Assembly (NCBI RefSeq): GCF_007833795.1
Contig: NZ_CP032702.1
Coordinates: 186,001 to 250,000, forward strand
DNA length: 64,000 nucleotides
Direction: 5' to 3'
From: Candidatus Pantoea soli
Lineage (GTDB): Bacteria > Pseudomonadota > Gammaproteobacteria > Enterobacterales > Enterobacteriaceae
Part shown: in pieces, positions 10,450 through 26,389 of the stretch
How the letters are laid out: each line of letters starts with the position of its first letter
Numbering within the stretch: position 1 is the first letter of the stretch
Notes under the pieces: model-generated
What the model was told of the DNA's origin: nothing
Databases searched by the model: none
Seen by the model: only the letters and a program-made list of their open reading frames with translations
Program-made: the position numbers and the translations under genes

Positions 10450-11901
10450 ATGCATTTTCGCGCCATTACCCGCATCGTGGGCCTGCTGGTCATTCTTTTC
10501 TCGGTGACAATGATTGTGCCGGGCCTGGTCGCGCTGATCTACCGCGACGGTGCCGGCCGGGCGTTCAGTCAGACCTTTATGCTGGCCATTGTGATTGGTT
10601 CGCTGCTGTGGTGGCCAAACCGCAGGCAAAAAACCGAACTGAAGCCACGCGAAGGTTTTTTGATTGTTGTGCTGTTCTGGACGGTGCTGGGCAGCGTAGG
10701 GGCGATGCCGTTTATCTTTGCCGAGCAGCCGCATCTCACCATCACTGACGCCTTCTTTGAATCCTTCTCCGGATTAACCACCACCGGCGCAACAACGCTG
10801 GTGGGGCTGGATACGCTGCCGAAAGCCATTCTGTTTTATCGTCAGATGCTGCAGTGGCTGGGCGGCATGGGGATCATTGTGCTCGCGGTGGCCATTCTGC
10901 CGATCCTTGGCGTGGGCGGTATGCAGCTGTACCGCGCCGAAATGCCGGGGCCACTGAAAGATAATAAGATGCGTCCGCGTATCGCCGAAACGGCCAAGAC
11001 GCTCTGGCTGATCTATGTGCTGCTGACAGTGGTGTGCGCGCTGTCGCTGTGGCTGGCAGGTATGCCGATGTTCGATGCGATTGGCCACAGCTTTTCCACC
11101 ATTGCGATTGGGGGGTTCTCAACCCATGACGCCAGTATCGGCTATTTCAACAGCCCGACGATCAATACCATCGTCGCCATTTTCCTGCTGATCTCCGGCT
11201 GTAATTACGGCCTGCACTTTTCTTTACTGAGCGGTCGCAATCTGAAGGTCTACTGGCGCGATCCGGAGTTCCGCATGTTTATTGGCGTGCAGTTCACGCT
11301 GGTGGTGATTTGCACCCTTGTGCTGTGGCTGCATAACGTTTACGACAGCGGCTGGCAAACCCTGAATCAGGCGTTTTTCCAGGTGGTGTCGTGGGCGACT
11401 ACGGCGGGCTTCACTACCGACAGTATTGCACGCTGGCCGCTGTTTCTGCCGGTGCTGCTGCTCTGTTCCGCATTCATTGGCGGCATGGCGGGCTCGACAG
11501 GGGGCGGCCTGAAGGTGATTCGCATCCTGCTGCTGTTCAAGCAGGGGTCACGTGAACTGAAACGTCTGGTACATCCCAATGCGGTTTACACCATTAAGCT
11601 GGGAAACCGTGCACTGCCGGAACGGATTCTCGAAGCGGTGTGGGGCTTCTTTTCTGCCTATGCTTTAGTGTTCCTGCTCAGCATGCTGGCGATTATTGCC
11701 ACCGGCGTGGATGACTTTTCAGCATTTGCTGCCGTCGCGGCAACGCTGAATAACCTGGGACCGGGGCTGGGCGTGGTCGCGGATAACTTCGCCACGATGA
11801 ATGACGCAGCGAAATGGATTTTGATTTCCACCATGCTGTTTGGGCGCCTTGAGGTGTTCACGCTGCTGGTGCTGTTCACGCCAACCTTCTGGCGTGAATA
11901 A
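10450..11901 (+). CDS. trkH: Trk system potassium uptake protein TrkH
   Basis: 483 aa, identical in length to E. coli TrkH. An integral inner-membrane protein made of four repeated M1-P-M2 units. The four selectivity loops are visible: TTTGATTLVG, AIGGFSTHD, TTAGFTTD and NNLGPGLG. It conducts K+ when gated by the TrkA ring, which is encoded elsewhere. An AAGGAAA ribosome site sits about 9 nt upstream. It is followed by hemG after 18 bp, as in E. coli. Confidence 0.98.
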   Translation: MHFRAITRIVGLLVILFSVTMIVPGLVALIYRDGAGRAFSQTFMLAIVIGSLLWWPNRRQKTELKPREGFLIVVLFWTVLGSVGAMPFIFAEQPHLTITDAFFESFSGLTTTGATTLVGLDTLPKAILFYRQMLQWLGGMGIIVLAVAILPILGVGGMQLYRAEMPGPLKDNKMRPRIAETAKTLWLIYVLLTVVCALSLWLAGMPMFDAIGHSFSTIAIGGFSTHDASIGYFNSPTINTIVAIFLLISGCNYGLHFSLLSGRNLKVYWRDPEFRMFIGVQFTLVVICTLVLWLHNVYDSGWQTLNQAFFQVVSWATTAGFTTDSIARWPLFLPVLLLCSAFIGGMAGSTGGGLKVIRILLLFKQGSRELKRLVHPNAVYTIKLGNRALPERILEAVWGFFSAYALVFLLSMLAIIATGVDDFSAFAAVAATLNNLGPGLGVVADNFATMNDAAKWILISTMLFGRLEVFTLLVLFTPTFWRE

Positions 11902-11919
11902 CAGACACAGGACTGAGCG

Positions 11920-12468
11920 ATGAAAGCATTGATTCTTTATTCCAGCCGTGACGGGCAAACCCGTGAAATTGCAGCACGCATTGCGCAGACGCTGGCACCC
12001 CAGCAGCTGTGCGATGTACTGGATATGGCAGAGACGCAGCGCGTGGACTGGCCGCAGTACGATCGCGTGCTGATTGGCGCCTCGATTCGCTATGGTCATT
12101 TTCAGCCGGTGCTGATGCAGTTTGTCACTACCCATCAGCGCGAGCTGCAGCAGCGCGTCAGTGGTTTCTTCAGCGTTAACCTGACCGCGCGTAAAGCGGA
12201 TAAAAGTACGCCGGAGACGAATGCGTATACGCGTAAGTTCCTGGCGCAGTCGCCCTGGCAGCCCGATTGCTGTGCCGTGTTCGCCGGCGCGCTGCGTTAT
12301 CCGCGCTATCGCTGGTTTGATCGCATCATGATTCAGTTCATCATGCGCATGACAGGCGGCGAAACGGATACGCGTAAAGAAGTGGAATATACGGACTGGC
12401 AGAAAGTGGCTGCTTTTGCCCGGGATTTTGCGCAAATTCCAGGCAAATCGTTGGGAAATAGAGCGTAG
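11920..12468 (+). CDS. hemG: Menaquinone-dependent protoporphyrinogen IX dehydrogenase
   Basis: 182 aa, one more than E. coli HemG. Flavodoxin-like protein; the N-terminal MKALILYSSRDGQTREIA is the FMN phosphate-binding loop, and the long insertion near residues 105-135 (PRYRWFDRIMIQFIMRMTGG) is the membrane-associating helix typical of HemG. It oxidises protoporphyrinogen IX to protoporphyrin IX and passes electrons to the quinone pool, the penultimate step of haem synthesis. It is the last gene before the first rRNA operon; the rRNA P1 promoter starts 43 bp after its stop, without an obvious terminator between. Confidence 0.97.
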   Translation: MKALILYSSRDGQTREIAARIAQTLAPQQLCDVLDMAETQRVDWPQYDRVLIGASIRYGHFQPVLMQFVTTHQRELQQRVSGFFSVNLTARKADKSTPETNAYTRKFLAQSPWQPDCCAVFAGALRYPRYRWFDRIMIQFIMRMTGGETDTRKEVEYTDWQKVAAFARDFAQIPGKSLGNRA

Positions 12469-12511
12469 TGGTGAAATTTAGGACGAACGATCATTTTTTT
12501 GCAATAAACGC

Positions 12512-12539
12512 TTGTCAGCAGAAATGAAGTCCCTATAAT
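12512..12539 (+). promoter_or_regulatory. rRNA operon 1 promoter P1
   Basis: TTGTCA (12512-12517), a 16 bp spacer and TATAAT (12534-12539), followed by the GC-rich discriminator GCGCCACC typical of stringently controlled promoters. The 16 bp spacer is the usual rrn P1 feature. An AT-rich stretch directly upstream (TCATTTTTTTGC) is a possible UP element. The leader from here to 12863 has no coding potential. Confidence 0.9.
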
Positions 12540-12631
12540 GCGCCACCACTGAGACGGCAAAGCGGCAACGCAGGCGGCTCAGCAGGGCGTGAAGCGATTC
12601 ACCCCGCCGGAGAAAACTTCTGAAAAAGAGG

Positions 12632-12659
12632 TTGACTCTGAAGGAGGAAAGCGTAATAT
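12632..12659 (+). promoter_or_regulatory. rRNA operon 1 promoter P2
   Basis: TTGACT (12632-12637), 16 bp spacer, TAATAT (12654-12659), then CGCCACC. It lies 120 bp after P1, the usual P1-P2 distance, and the same sequence occurs in front of the second rRNA operon. Confidence 0.88.
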
Positions 12660-12700
12660 ACGCCACCTCGCGACAGCAGGCAGTACGCCGCGTCGCACCG

Positions 12701-12711
12701 CTCTTTAACAA
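12701..12711 (+). promoter_or_regulatory. Leader boxA antitermination element, rRNA operon 1
   Basis: CTCTTTAACAA preceded by TG-rich sequence is the rrn boxA, bound as RNA by NusB-NusE to assemble the rRNA antitermination complex. The same motif recurs in the 16S-23S spacer at 14647. Confidence 0.85.
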
Positions 12712-12863
12712 TTTATCAGACAATCTGTGTGGGCACTCACGGGATTGATATCACAAGCCTCCGGGCTTGAAAAAATATCAAGACTCTGCTGAGTGAACAC
12801 GTAATTCATTACGAAGTTTAATTCACAGAGCATCGCTGCACTCGTTGCAGCAAATCAAACTTT

Positions 12864-14405
<1,542 letters not shown>

Positions 14406-14495
14406 CCTGAAGATACCTTCCCGCGCAGTGCTCACACAGATTGTCTGATAGAAAAAGTAATGAGCAGGACGGCTGCGAAGTCGTGACACCCTTGT

Positions 14496-14570
14496 GTCCC
14501 CTTCGTCTAGCGGTTAGGACTCCGCCCTTTCACGGCGGCAACAGGGGTTCGAATCCCCTAGGGGACGCCA
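14496..14570 (+). tRNA. gltT: tRNA-Glu (anticodon TTC)
   Basis: 75 nt including encoded CCA. Acceptor stem GTCCCCT/AGGGGAC, anticodon stem CCGCC/GGCGG with loop CTTTCAC giving TTC, T-loop GTTCGAATC. It is the only tRNA in this 16S-23S spacer, matching the rrnB-type (tRNA-Glu) spacer class of E. coli. The gene symbol is by analogy with rrnB. Confidence 0.98.
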
Positions 14571-14646
14571 ACTGTTCGGTGACAGGTGAAAGGTGTCTCC
14601 ATGATGTATCTCAGAACTGACCTGCGGGTCACGTCTGAGATATATG

Positions 14647-14657
14647 CTCTTTAACAA
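14647..14657 (+). promoter_or_regulatory. Spacer boxA element, rRNA operon 1
   Basis: CTCTTTAACAA in the 16S-23S spacer, a second loading point for the rRNA antitermination complex. The next ~120 bp up to the 23S gene form the 5' half of the 23S processing stem. Confidence 0.8.
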
Positions 14658-14781
14658 TCCGGAACAAGCTGAAAATTTGAAACGAACGCGCCGCGTATTT
14701 CCCCGTAACAGGAAATAAGTGCGGAGCGTCCGGGTCCGAGATTTTCGCGATTCACATGCGCAAAACGCCTGTGGGTTGTGA

Positions 14782-17686
<2,905 letters not shown>

Positions 17687-17781
17687 ACAACGCCAGAGGC
17701 GTTTTGCGGTACCCGGAAAAATTTTCAGCCTTGTTCACGGACTGGTCTGCGCGGCTTCGGCGGCGCGGACGAAACAGAATC

Positions 17782-17901
17782 TGCCTGGCGGCACTAGCGC
17801 GGTGGTCCCACCTGACCCCATGCCGAACTCAGAAGTGAAACGCCGTAGCGCCGATGGTAGTGTGGGGTCTCCCCATGCGAGAGTAGGGAACTGCCAGGCA
17901 T
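17782..17901 (+). rRNA. rrf: 5S ribosomal RNA, operon 1
   Basis: 120 bp, from TGCCTGGCGGCACTAGCGCG to AACTGCCAGGCAT, with the two ends pairing in helix I. It differs from the second copy at base 87 (T here, C there), in hairpin loop D. Confidence 0.98.
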
Positions 17902-18032
17902 CCAACAGGTGAAGAAGCCCTGAACGCGAGTTCAGGGCTTTTTTACGTCCGCGCGCCGGGGAAAAGCGCCCCGGCGGGCGCGAAAAGTCCCGCGCGGCGC
18001 GGCCCGATCGGGTAAACTGTGGCCGGATTAAC
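17902..18032 (+). repeat. Long repeat, copy A: rRNA 3' flank extending to the murB upstream region
   Basis: The 131 bp after the 5S gene recur at 54665-54794 with only one single-base deletion (a G in the GGGG run near 17957-17961) and one substitution (G at 18021 versus A). The repeat runs past the terminator and through TAAACT (18013-18018), a candidate murB -10, and stops within GGATTAAC about 18 bp before the murB ATG. Confidence 0.9.
17915..17944 (+). terminator. rRNA operon 1 terminator
   Basis: AAGCCCTGAA, loop CGCGAG, TTCAGGGCTT, then TTTT: a perfect 10 bp stem with T-run, 13 bp after the 5S gene. Directly after it (17954-17986) is a second very GC-rich inverted repeat (GCGCCGGGG/CCCCGGCG). 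Confidence 0.95.
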
Positions 18033-18049
18033 TCAGTAAAGGCCGCCGC

Positions 18050-19087
18050 ATGTTCAGCCACGCTCACTCACTCAAAGCATTCAACACCCTGTCTCTGGAC
18101 ATTCACACCCGCACGCTGGTCACCGCCGAGAGTGCAGATGTCATTCTTGAAGCCTGGAAGCGCAGCCAGGCGCAGCAACAGCCATTTATTGTACTGGGTG
18201 AAGGCAGTAATGTTCTGTTTCTGGAAGACTTTACTGGCACCGTGGTCATCAATGCCATCAAAGGCATGACGCTTGAAGAACAGGATGAGGCGTGGATTCT
18301 GCATGCCGGCGCCGGTGAAAACTGGCATCAGCTGGTTGAATATACGCTGAAGAAAGGCATTCCCGGCCTGGAAAATCTGGCGCTGATCCCCGGTATGGCC
18401 GGTTCTGCGCCGATCCAGAACATAGGCGCCTATGGCGTAGAGTTCAAAGATATCTGCCACTATGTTGACGTGTTGCACCTGTCATCGGAAAAGATTGTCC
18501 GCCTGCATCGTGACGAATGCCAGTTCGGCTATCGCGACAGTGTATTCAAGCATCTGCTTAAAGATCAGCACGTCATTGTGGCCGTTGGCTTACGCCTGGC
18601 CAGGCAATGGAAGCCAGTGCTGAGCTATGGCGATCTGACGAAGCTGAATCCGGCCACCGTATCGGCCTGGGATGTCTTTAACGCGGTCTGTCAGATGCGC
18701 CGCAGTAAGCTGCCCGATCCACGTATCACCGGTAACGTCGGGAGTTTCTTCAAAAACCCTCTTATCTCTGCTCAGCAGGCGGAAAAACTGCTTGCGCAGT
18801 GGCCGGGCATGCCGCATTACCCACAGGGAAATGGCGAGGTCAAACTGGCCGCTGGCTGGCTGATTGATCAGTGTGAGCTGAAGGGCCACCGGATAGGCGG
18901 TGCTGCAGTGCACCGCCAGCAGGCGCTGGTACTGATTAATGAAGATCATGCCACGCCACAGGATATCGTTGCGCTGGCCCGTTATGTGCGCAGCAGAGTA
19001 GGCGAGAAGTTCAACGTATGGCTGGAACCTGAGGTGCGCTTTATCGGCGCGCAGGGTGAGCGTAACGCTGTCGAGGTAATTGCATGA
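18050..19087 (+). CDS. murB: UDP-N-acetylenolpyruvoylglucosamine reductase
   Basis: 345 aa (E. coli 342). FAD-dependent, cytoplasmic; reduces UDP-GlcNAc-enolpyruvate to UDP-MurNAc in peptidoglycan precursor synthesis. The FAD domain shows [28 protein letters not shown] and the catalytic-serine segment [10 protein letters not shown] near residue 229; the C-terminal EPEVRF carries the catalytic Glu. It starts at ATG 18050, [17 protein letters not shown]. It lies directly after an rRNA operon as in E. coli rrnB-murB, and its last codons overlap the birA start (ATGA). Fragments resembling its first ~25 codons recur upstream of metA. Confidence 0.98.
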   Translation: MFSHAHSLKAFNTLSLDIHTRTLVTAESADVILEAWKRSQAQQQPFIVLGEGSNVLFLEDFTGTVVINAIKGMTLEEQDEAWILHAGAGENWHQLVEYTLKKGIPGLENLALIPGMAGSAPIQNIGAYGVEFKDICHYVDVLHLSSEKIVRLHRDECQFGYRDSVFKHLLKDQHVIVAVGLRLARQWKPVLSYGDLTKLNPATVSAWDVFNAVCQMRRSKLPDPRITGNVGSFFKNPLISAQQAEKLLAQWPGMPHYPQGNGEVKLAAGWLIDQCELKGHRIGGAAVHRQQALVLINEDHATPQDIVALARYVRSRVGEKFNVWLEPEVRFIGAQGERNAVEVIA

Positions 19088-20046
19088 AAGATCAAAGCGT
19101 CCCGCTCAGACTGGTTGCGCTACTGGCGGATGGCGAATTTCATTCCGGTGAACACCTGGGTGAAGCGCTTGGCATGAGCCGCGCGGCAATCAACAAACAT
19201 ATTCAGACTCTGAAAAGCTGGGGTCTGGATGTCTATACCGTGACGGGGAAAGGATACAGCCTGCCTGCGCCGATTCAGCTGCTTGATGAGGCGGCTATCC
19301 GCGCGCAGCTGCAGCAGGCTAATCTGGATGTTATCCCGGTAATAGACTCCACGAATCAGTATCTACTGGACCGCATGGATCAACTCACCTCAGGCTATGC
19401 CTGTATCGCTGAATATCAGCAGGCCGGACGCGGACGCCGCGGGCGTAAGTGGTTTTCACCTTTTGGTGCCAACCTTTATATGTCTATGTACTGGCGTCTG
19501 GATCAGGGGCCGGCGGCCGCAATGGGGCTAAGCCTGGTGATCGGCATTGTGATGGCAGAGGTGATTCAGTCTCTGGGCGCGCCTGACGTCCGGGTTAAAT
19601 GGCCAAACGATCTCTACCTGCACGACCGCAAACTGGCGGGTATTCTGGTTGAGCTGACAGGTAAAACCGGTGATGCGGCGCAGATTGTGATGGGCGCGGG
19701 CATTAACCTGATGATGCGCGCCGAGGGGACAGCGGAAATTAATCAGGGCTGGATTAATTTGCAGGAGGCCGGTATTGAGATCGATCGTAATCAACTGGCC
19801 GCCAGAATGATTAACAGCCTGCGTGAAGCGCTGCCGCTGTTTGAGCGCGACGGCCTGGCGCCGTTCATCACGCGCTGGGAAGCGCTGGATAACTTTATTA
19901 ATCGTCCGGTCAAACTGCTGATTGGCGATCGCGAGGTGCACGGGATCGCACGCGGTATCGATCAGCAGGGTGGTTTGCTGCTGGAGCAGGATGGTGAGAT
20001 CAAATCCTGGGTTGGTGGTGAAATCTCGCTGCGCCCGGGCACATAA
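19084..20046 (+). CDS. birA: Bifunctional biotin ligase and biotin operon repressor BirA
   Basis: 320 aa (E. coli 321). The N-terminal winged helix-turn-helix (about 1-60) binds the bio operator; the central domain holds the biotinyl-5'-AMP loop GRGRRG (115-120) in [18 protein letters not shown] and the lysine segment [11 protein letters not shown]; the C-terminal SH3-like domain follows. It activates biotin with ATP, transfers it to the acetyl-CoA carboxylase carrier protein, and as the holo-dimer represses bio genes. The ATG overlaps the murB stop by 4 bp, so murB-birA are coupled. Confidence 0.98.
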   Translation: MKDQSVPLRLVALLADGEFHSGEHLGEALGMSRAAINKHIQTLKSWGLDVYTVTGKGYSLPAPIQLLDEAAIRAQLQQANLDVIPVIDSTNQYLLDRMDQLTSGYACIAEYQQAGRGRRGRKWFSPFGANLYMSMYWRLDQGPAAAMGLSLVIGIVMAEVIQSLGAPDVRVKWPNDLYLHDRKLAGILVELTGKTGDAAQIVMGAGINLMMRAEGTAEINQGWINLQEAGIEIDRNQLAARMINSLREALPLFERDGLAPFITRWEALDNFINRPVKLLIGDREVHGIARGIDQQGGLLLEQDGEIKSWVGGEISLRPGT

Positions 20047-20077
20047 GCCTCACTGAACGCCACAGAGTATCAGGATG

Positions 20078-20104
20078 ACGGCCTGCAATCGCAGGCCGTT
20101 TTAC
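20078..20104 (+). terminator. Terminator after birA
   Basis: ACGGCCTGC, loop AATC, GCAGGCCGT, then TTT-AC: a 9 bp stem with a short T-run 32 bp after the birA stop. The remaining ~175 bp to the coaA stop contain no convincing gene. Confidence 0.85.
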
Positions 20105-20279
20105 TGTCCGTATAAGGCATCGCTTAACCGTGATCGGCCCCAACCGGCATCTGCCTTAACGGCAAAGCAGTGGCGACTCTGCTGGTTGCCGGCAAATGCG
20201 CTGATCCCTGCACCACGGCCTTTCAGGTCATTCTGCTGAAGCAGGGATGGGCCAGGCGATAAGAGGCCACCTTACAGGG

Positions 20280-21230
20280 CTATTTGCGCAGCCTGACGTT
20301 CTGTACCGCGTGATCGGCAGACTTGGTCATAATCAGGCTGGCGCGCTCACGCGTTGGCAGGATATTTTCTTTCAGGTTAAGCCAGTTAATCTCTTTCCAC
20401 AGCCCACGCGCAATATTTACCGCTTCTTCTTCCGGCAATTGTGAATAGTGATGGAAGTAAGAGTCCGGATCGCTAAAGGCGCCTTCCCGGAACTTCAGGA
20501 AGCGGTTGATATACCAGCTCTCCAGCAGCGTTTCCGGCGCATCGACATAAATAGAAAAATCGACGAAATCGGAAACAAAGACGTGATGCGGATCGTGCGG
20601 ATAATCCATACCGCTTTGCAGCACATTGAGGCCTTCAAGAATCAGAATATCCGGCTGCTGTACCACTTTATCGCCATCAGGAATGACATCGTAAATCAGG
20701 TGAGAATAAACCGGAGCGGTAACCTGGCTGGCACCCGATTTTAAATCGGAGACAAATTTAACCAGCCGGTGCATATCATAGGATTGCGGGAAGCCTTTCT
20801 TTTTCATCAGCCCGCGCTCTTTGAGCACGGCATTAGGATGAAGAAAGCCGTCCGTTGTAATGAGTTCGACCTTTCGATGTTCCGGCCAGCGACTCAGCAA
20901 CGCCTGCAGAACGCGCGCGGTGGTACTCTTTCCGACGGCAACACTGCCGGCAATGCTGATGATATAGGGAATCTTCTGGCCATTGGTGCCCAGAAATTGC
21001 TCCAGCACCGCCTGCCGCCGCAGGTTAGAGCTGATATAAAAATTAAGCAGGCGCGAAAGTGGCAAATAAATTTCAGCCACTTCTTCCAGAGAAAGATCTT
21101 CATTAATACCGCGCAGTCGTTCGATTTCGCTTTCTGCCAGCGTCATCGGTACTGAGTCACGCAGCGCAGCCCATTGCTGACGATCAAATTGCAAATAGGG
21201 CGTTGTCAGTGGCGTCGTTTTTTTACTCAT
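20280..21230 (-). CDS. coaA: Type I pantothenate kinase CoaA
   Basis: 316 aa, identical in length to E. coli CoaA, from the ATG that gives [16 protein letters not shown]; an ATG two codons earlier (MLM) and one at 21317 are less likely. The P-loop GSVAVGKS is at 95-102, and the substrate segments [11 protein letters not shown] and VYSHLIYDV are intact. It phosphorylates pantothenate, the first and feedback-controlled step of coenzyme A synthesis. It is convergent with birA, as in E. coli. Confidence 0.97.
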   Translation of the reverse strand: MSKKTTPLTTPYLQFDRQQWAALRDSVPMTLAESEIERLRGINEDLSLEEVAEIYLPLSRLLNFYISSNLRRQAVLEQFLGTNGQKIPYIISIAGSVAVGKSTTARVLQALLSRWPEHRKVELITTDGFLHPNAVLKERGLMKKKGFPQSYDMHRLVKFVSDLKSGASQVTAPVYSHLIYDVIPDGDKVVQQPDILILEGLNVLQSGMDYPHDPHHVFVSDFVDFSIYVDAPETLLESWYINRFLKFREGAFSDPDSYFHHYSQLPEEEAVNIARGLWKEINWLNLKENILPTRERASLIMTKSADHAVQNVRLRK

Positions 21231-21750
21231 AAGCATGCATCTGACCGCAAATTCTGGCTCATCAACACCTTGCAGCAACAGGCATACAGCGATGTGTCGA
21301 ACCCGAGTGCACGTCACAGGGGTAATTTAACGAAAACAATGGGCAGGAGGGTAACACCAGAGAGACTTTAAAAAGAAGTAAAATGATAAAGCTCAGCACG
21401 CTTTCGTAAGCCTGCACGCATTTTTATTCATACTCAGTCGCCTGTTACTGCCTTTTATGCTTTACGGCGAAAAAGCGGTTTGTCATAGCGGCAGGGTGAA
21501 TGCCTGTCGGCACAATTCTGCACAAGTGACAAAGATGGCTACGGATAAAACGAAAAAAACGACGAACAGAGAATTAAAAAGGCCGACGTCACTACTCTCA
21601 CCTGTATACCTGCTTTGCGGCTCACTCTTCGCAGATAAAAAGACTGGCGCAAATTCATACCGCAACTGCGCAAAAATACGCCCGGTGAAGTGGATTTTGC
21701 GGGTGTTTGCACAAATAGTAAGCGATAGCGCAATTTTAGCGATTTTTTTG
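21231..21750. other. Non-coding region between coaA and the tRNA cluster
   Basis: About 520 bp containing the coaA promoter (reverse) and upstream control DNA for the tRNA-tufB operon. The half next to the tRNA promoter is AT-rich with phased A/T tracts (for example AAACGAAAAAAACGACG near 21550 and GCGATTTTTTTG at 21740), consistent with Fis or UP-element activation, which is known for E. coli thrU-tufB. A 111-codon frame here is not credible as a gene. Confidence 0.5.
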
Positions 21751-21779
21751 TTGCATCCTGTCGCCGGTCTTCCTAGAAT
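21751..21779 (+). promoter_or_regulatory. Promoter of the thrU-tyrU-glyT-thrT-tufB operon
   Basis: TTGCAT (21751-21756), 17 bp spacer, TAGAAT (21774-21779), followed by a GC-rich discriminator (GCGCGTCAC) expected for stringent control. It ends 14 bp before the first tRNA. Confidence 0.9.
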
Positions 21780-21793
21780 GCGCGTCACTTGAT

Positions 21794-21869
<76 letters not shown>

Positions 21870-21876
21870 TCAAGTA

Positions 21877-21961
<85 letters not shown>

Positions 21962-22149
21962 TCTCAACCAACGTGTTGAGCATCAGATAAAGCGTTTACC
22001 TGATGGGTGAGTTCTTCTCTCACCTCCGAATTCAGATTACGCAGTAGCGTAATCGACGTTGGTCAGAAACTCTGACTGACTCGAATAATAGAAGGTCTTC
22101 TTTTATTATTCATAAGCTACAGAAAGAACAGGTAGCCGAGTTCCAGGAT

Positions 22150-22224
<75 letters not shown>

Positions 22225-22229
22225 GATGT

Positions 22230-22305
22230 GCTGATATGGCTCAGTTGGTAGAGCGCACCCTTGGTAAGGGTGAGGTCCCCAGTTCGACTCTGGGTATCAG
22301 CACCA
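22230..22305 (+). tRNA. thrT: tRNA-Thr (anticodon GGT)
   Basis: 76 nt with encoded CCA. Acceptor GCTGATA/TATCAGC; anticodon loop TTGGTAA giving GGT. It lies 5 bp after tRNA-Gly and 106 bp before tufB, in the same transcript. Confidence 0.98.
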
Positions 22306-22384
22306 CTTCCTTTATCTCTCTCCTGATTCTCTCTCTGTAAAACTAACATCAGGCTTTGCCTGGTTGATGTGACGATATCTTTGA

Positions 22385-23596
<1,212 letters not shown>

Positions 23597-23626
23597 TTGC
23601 GATAATATTTGACGCAATGCACACGG

Positions 23627-23652
23627 AAAGGGCATCATTTGATGCCCTTTTT
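23627..23652 (+). terminator. Terminator after tufB
   Basis: AAAGGGCATCA-TT-TGATGCCCTTT followed by TT: an 11 bp perfect stem with flanking A and T runs, 30 bp after the tufB stop. Confidence 0.93.
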
Positions 23653-23825
23653 GTACGCTGTTACATAGAACCTGGCTCATCAGTGATTTTCGATCATAAT
23701 CATTGCTGAGACAGGCTCTGGTTTTACAGCGCTGGATACCGAGTTACGCCCCAAAAGCTCATTCGGTTTGGATGCCTCGCTCTGCGGGGCAGAATAGTTT
23801 CTGAATTATTGTGGCAGGTTGGTTT

Positions 23826-24209
23826 ATGAGTGCGAATACCGAAGCTCAAGGGAGCGGGCGCGGCCTGGAAGCGATAAAGTGGGTGGCTGTGATCGCATTG
23901 CTGCTGGTAGCAATCGTCGGTAACTACCTTTATCGCGATGTAACACTGCCTTTACGCGCGCTGGCTGTGGTCGTGCTGATCGCTGCGGCAGGCGGCATTG
24001 CGTTGCTGACAACCAAAGGCAAGGCAACCGTTGCTTTTGCACGTGAAGCAAGAACCGAAATGCGTAAGGTCATCTGGCCAACTCGCCAGGAAACATTGCA
24101 CACCACGTTAATCGTTGCCGCGGTTACCGCCGTGATGTCACTGATTTTGTGGGGGCTGGATGGTATTCTGGTCCGTCTGGTATCGTTTATTACTGGCCTG
24201 AGGTTCTGA
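23826..24209 (+). CDS. secE: Preprotein translocase subunit SecE
   Basis: 127 aa, the E. coli length, from [13 protein letters not shown]; an upstream in-frame ATG at 23811 would add MAGWF. Three transmembrane segments are visible (about 19-36, 45-63 and 93-111), and the conserved amphipathic loop [18 protein letters not shown] lies between the second and third. It clamps the SecY channel in the inner membrane. Its stop is 1 bp before the nusG start; the two form one operon. Confidence 0.98.
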   Translation: MSANTEAQGSGRGLEAIKWVAVIALLLVAIVGNYLYRDVTLPLRALAVVVLIAAAGGIALLTTKGKATVAFAREARTEMRKVIWPTRQETLHTTLIVAAVTAVMSLILWGLDGILVRLVSFITGLRF

Positions 24210-24210
24210 G

Positions 24211-24756
24211 ATGTCTGAAGCTCCAAAAAAACGCTGGTACGTCGTTCAGGCGTTTTCCGGTTTTGAAGCCCGCGTAGCGAAGTCGCTGCAAGAGCATATC
24301 AAACTGCACAACATGGAAGAACTGTTTGGCGAAGTCATGGTGCCGACTGAAGAAGTCGTTGAAATCCGTGGCGGTCAGCGTCGCAAAAGCGAACGCAAAT
24401 TCTTCCCTGGTTACGTACTGGTACAGATGGTGATGAATGACGCCAGCTGGCACTTAGTGCGCAGTGTACCGCGTGTAATGGGCTTCATTGGTGGTACCTC
24501 TGATCGTCCGGCACCGATCAGCGATAAAGAAGTCGATGCGATCATGAACCGCCTGCAGCAGGTCGGTGATAAGCCGCGTCCAAAAACGCTGTTCGAACCG
24601 GGCGAAATGGTGCGCGTCAACGACGGTCCATTTGCCGATTTCAACGGTGTGGTCGAAGAAGTGGATTACGAGAAAAGCCGCCTGAAGGTATCGGTATCCA
24701 TCTTCGGTCGTGCAACGCCGGTTGAACTGGATTTTGCACAGGTGGAGAAAGGTTAA
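24211..24756 (+). CDS. nusG: Transcription termination/antitermination factor NusG
   Basis: 181 aa. The N-terminal NGN domain ([17 protein letters not shown] onward) binds RNA polymerase; the C-terminal KOW domain ([24 protein letters not shown], about 130-152) binds Rho or ribosomal protein S10. General elongation factor and Rho partner; RfaH (1052-1540) is its specialised paralogue in this window. It is co-transcribed with secE. Confidence 0.98.
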   Translation: MSEAPKKRWYVVQAFSGFEARVAKSLQEHIKLHNMEELFGEVMVPTEEVVEIRGGQRRKSERKFFPGYVLVQMVMNDASWHLVRSVPRVMGFIGGTSDRPAPISDKEVDAIMNRLQQVGDKPRPKTLFEPGEMVRVNDGPFADFNGVVEEVDYEKSRLKVSVSIFGRATPVELDFAQVEKG

Positions 24757-24779
24757 CCTTTTTGCCTGTTTTTTAGCTC

Positions 24780-24808
24780 TTGCGGAAGGCGCGAAATTTA
24801 CCTATAAT
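24780..24808 (+). promoter_or_regulatory. Promoter of the rplKAJL-rpoBC block (PL11)
   Basis: TTGCGG (24780-24785), 17 bp, TATAAT (24803-24808). It is embedded in the inverted repeat that ends nusG transcription. E. coli has the same compact arrangement at this locus. Confidence 0.88.
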
Positions 24809-24821
24809 TTCGCGCCTTTTG
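24787..24821 (+). terminator. Terminator after nusG, overlapping the rplK promoter
   Basis: AGGCGCGAAATT (from 24788) and AATTTCGCGCCT (to 24817) form a 12 bp perfect stem with loop TACCTAT, followed by TTT-GTTTTT. The -10 of the rplK promoter straddles the loop and the 3' arm, so one 35 bp element is both terminator and promoter. Confidence 0.88.
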
Positions 24822-24895
24822 TTTTTATGCGCTGGCAACAGCGTGTAAATCGTTACCACGGGGAGCCTGTCAGTCAGGCGCTATAACCCAATTGA

Positions 24896-26041
<1,146 letters not shown>

Positions 26042-26047
26042 TTGCTA

Positions 26048-26076
26048 TTGTAACGGGCGAAAAATTCATCTAGAAT
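26048..26076 (+). promoter_or_regulatory. Promoter PL10 for rplJL-rpoBC
   Basis: TTGTAA (26048-26053), 17 bp, TAGAAT (26071-26076), starting 7 bp after the rplA stop. The surrounding ACGGGCG/CGCCCGT pair forms a long-loop hairpin around the -10. It is followed by the ~310 nt leader expected for the L10 operon. Confidence 0.85.
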
Positions 26077-26169
26077 CTTACGCCCGTTGTTCTGGCTGAA
26101 GTGTCAGCACAGAACCCAGATTCATAATGGCTGAGCGGTGAAGTTTAATCGCTTCATTAATCAGTCATT

Positions 26170-26260
26170 AAGGTTGGAGCCAGGCCTGATCCTGGCCTCC
26201 GTCCAAGACCGCAGGAGCAAACTCTCTCCGGAGACGCTGCTTAATTTCCTGCGTAGACGG
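26170..26260 (+). promoter_or_regulatory. L10 leader: binding site for the L10-(L12)4 repressor complex
   Basis: The segment GGTTGGAGCCAGGCCTGATC (26172-26191) and following CCTGGCCTCCGTCCAAGACC and CTCTCTCCGGAGACG match the L10 leader motif of gamma-proteobacteria. The CCAGGCC/GGCCTCC-type pairings form the kink-turn stem. The complex L10-L12 binds here to shut off translation of rplJL. The site is about 130-220 nt upstream of rplJ. Confidence 0.75.
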
Positions 26261-26389
26261 TGACAGAACCAAAAAGAATTTTTTTCTTCACTGGATTCTG
26301 CTCACCGTGTAACGCGCTTATCACCCTCGGGTGTGTAAGTGAAGTGAGTTCCGGGAAATTTTTCCCGGTCAAATCCAGGAGCAAAGCTA

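Noticed and set aside
14571..14646. A second tRNA in the spacer of rRNA operon 1
   Set aside because: The sequence after tRNA-Glu holds stem-loops but no cloverleaf with T-loop and CCA.
20104..20270. Open stretch of about 50 codons on the minus strand behind coaA (ending SRLSDALYGQ)
   Set aside because: No start codon with a ribosome site and no family I recognise; too short to separate from chance.
21457..21792. 111-codon frame upstream of the tRNA cluster
   Set aside because: It runs through the tRNA operon promoter, has no ribosome site and contains the AT-rich activator region.
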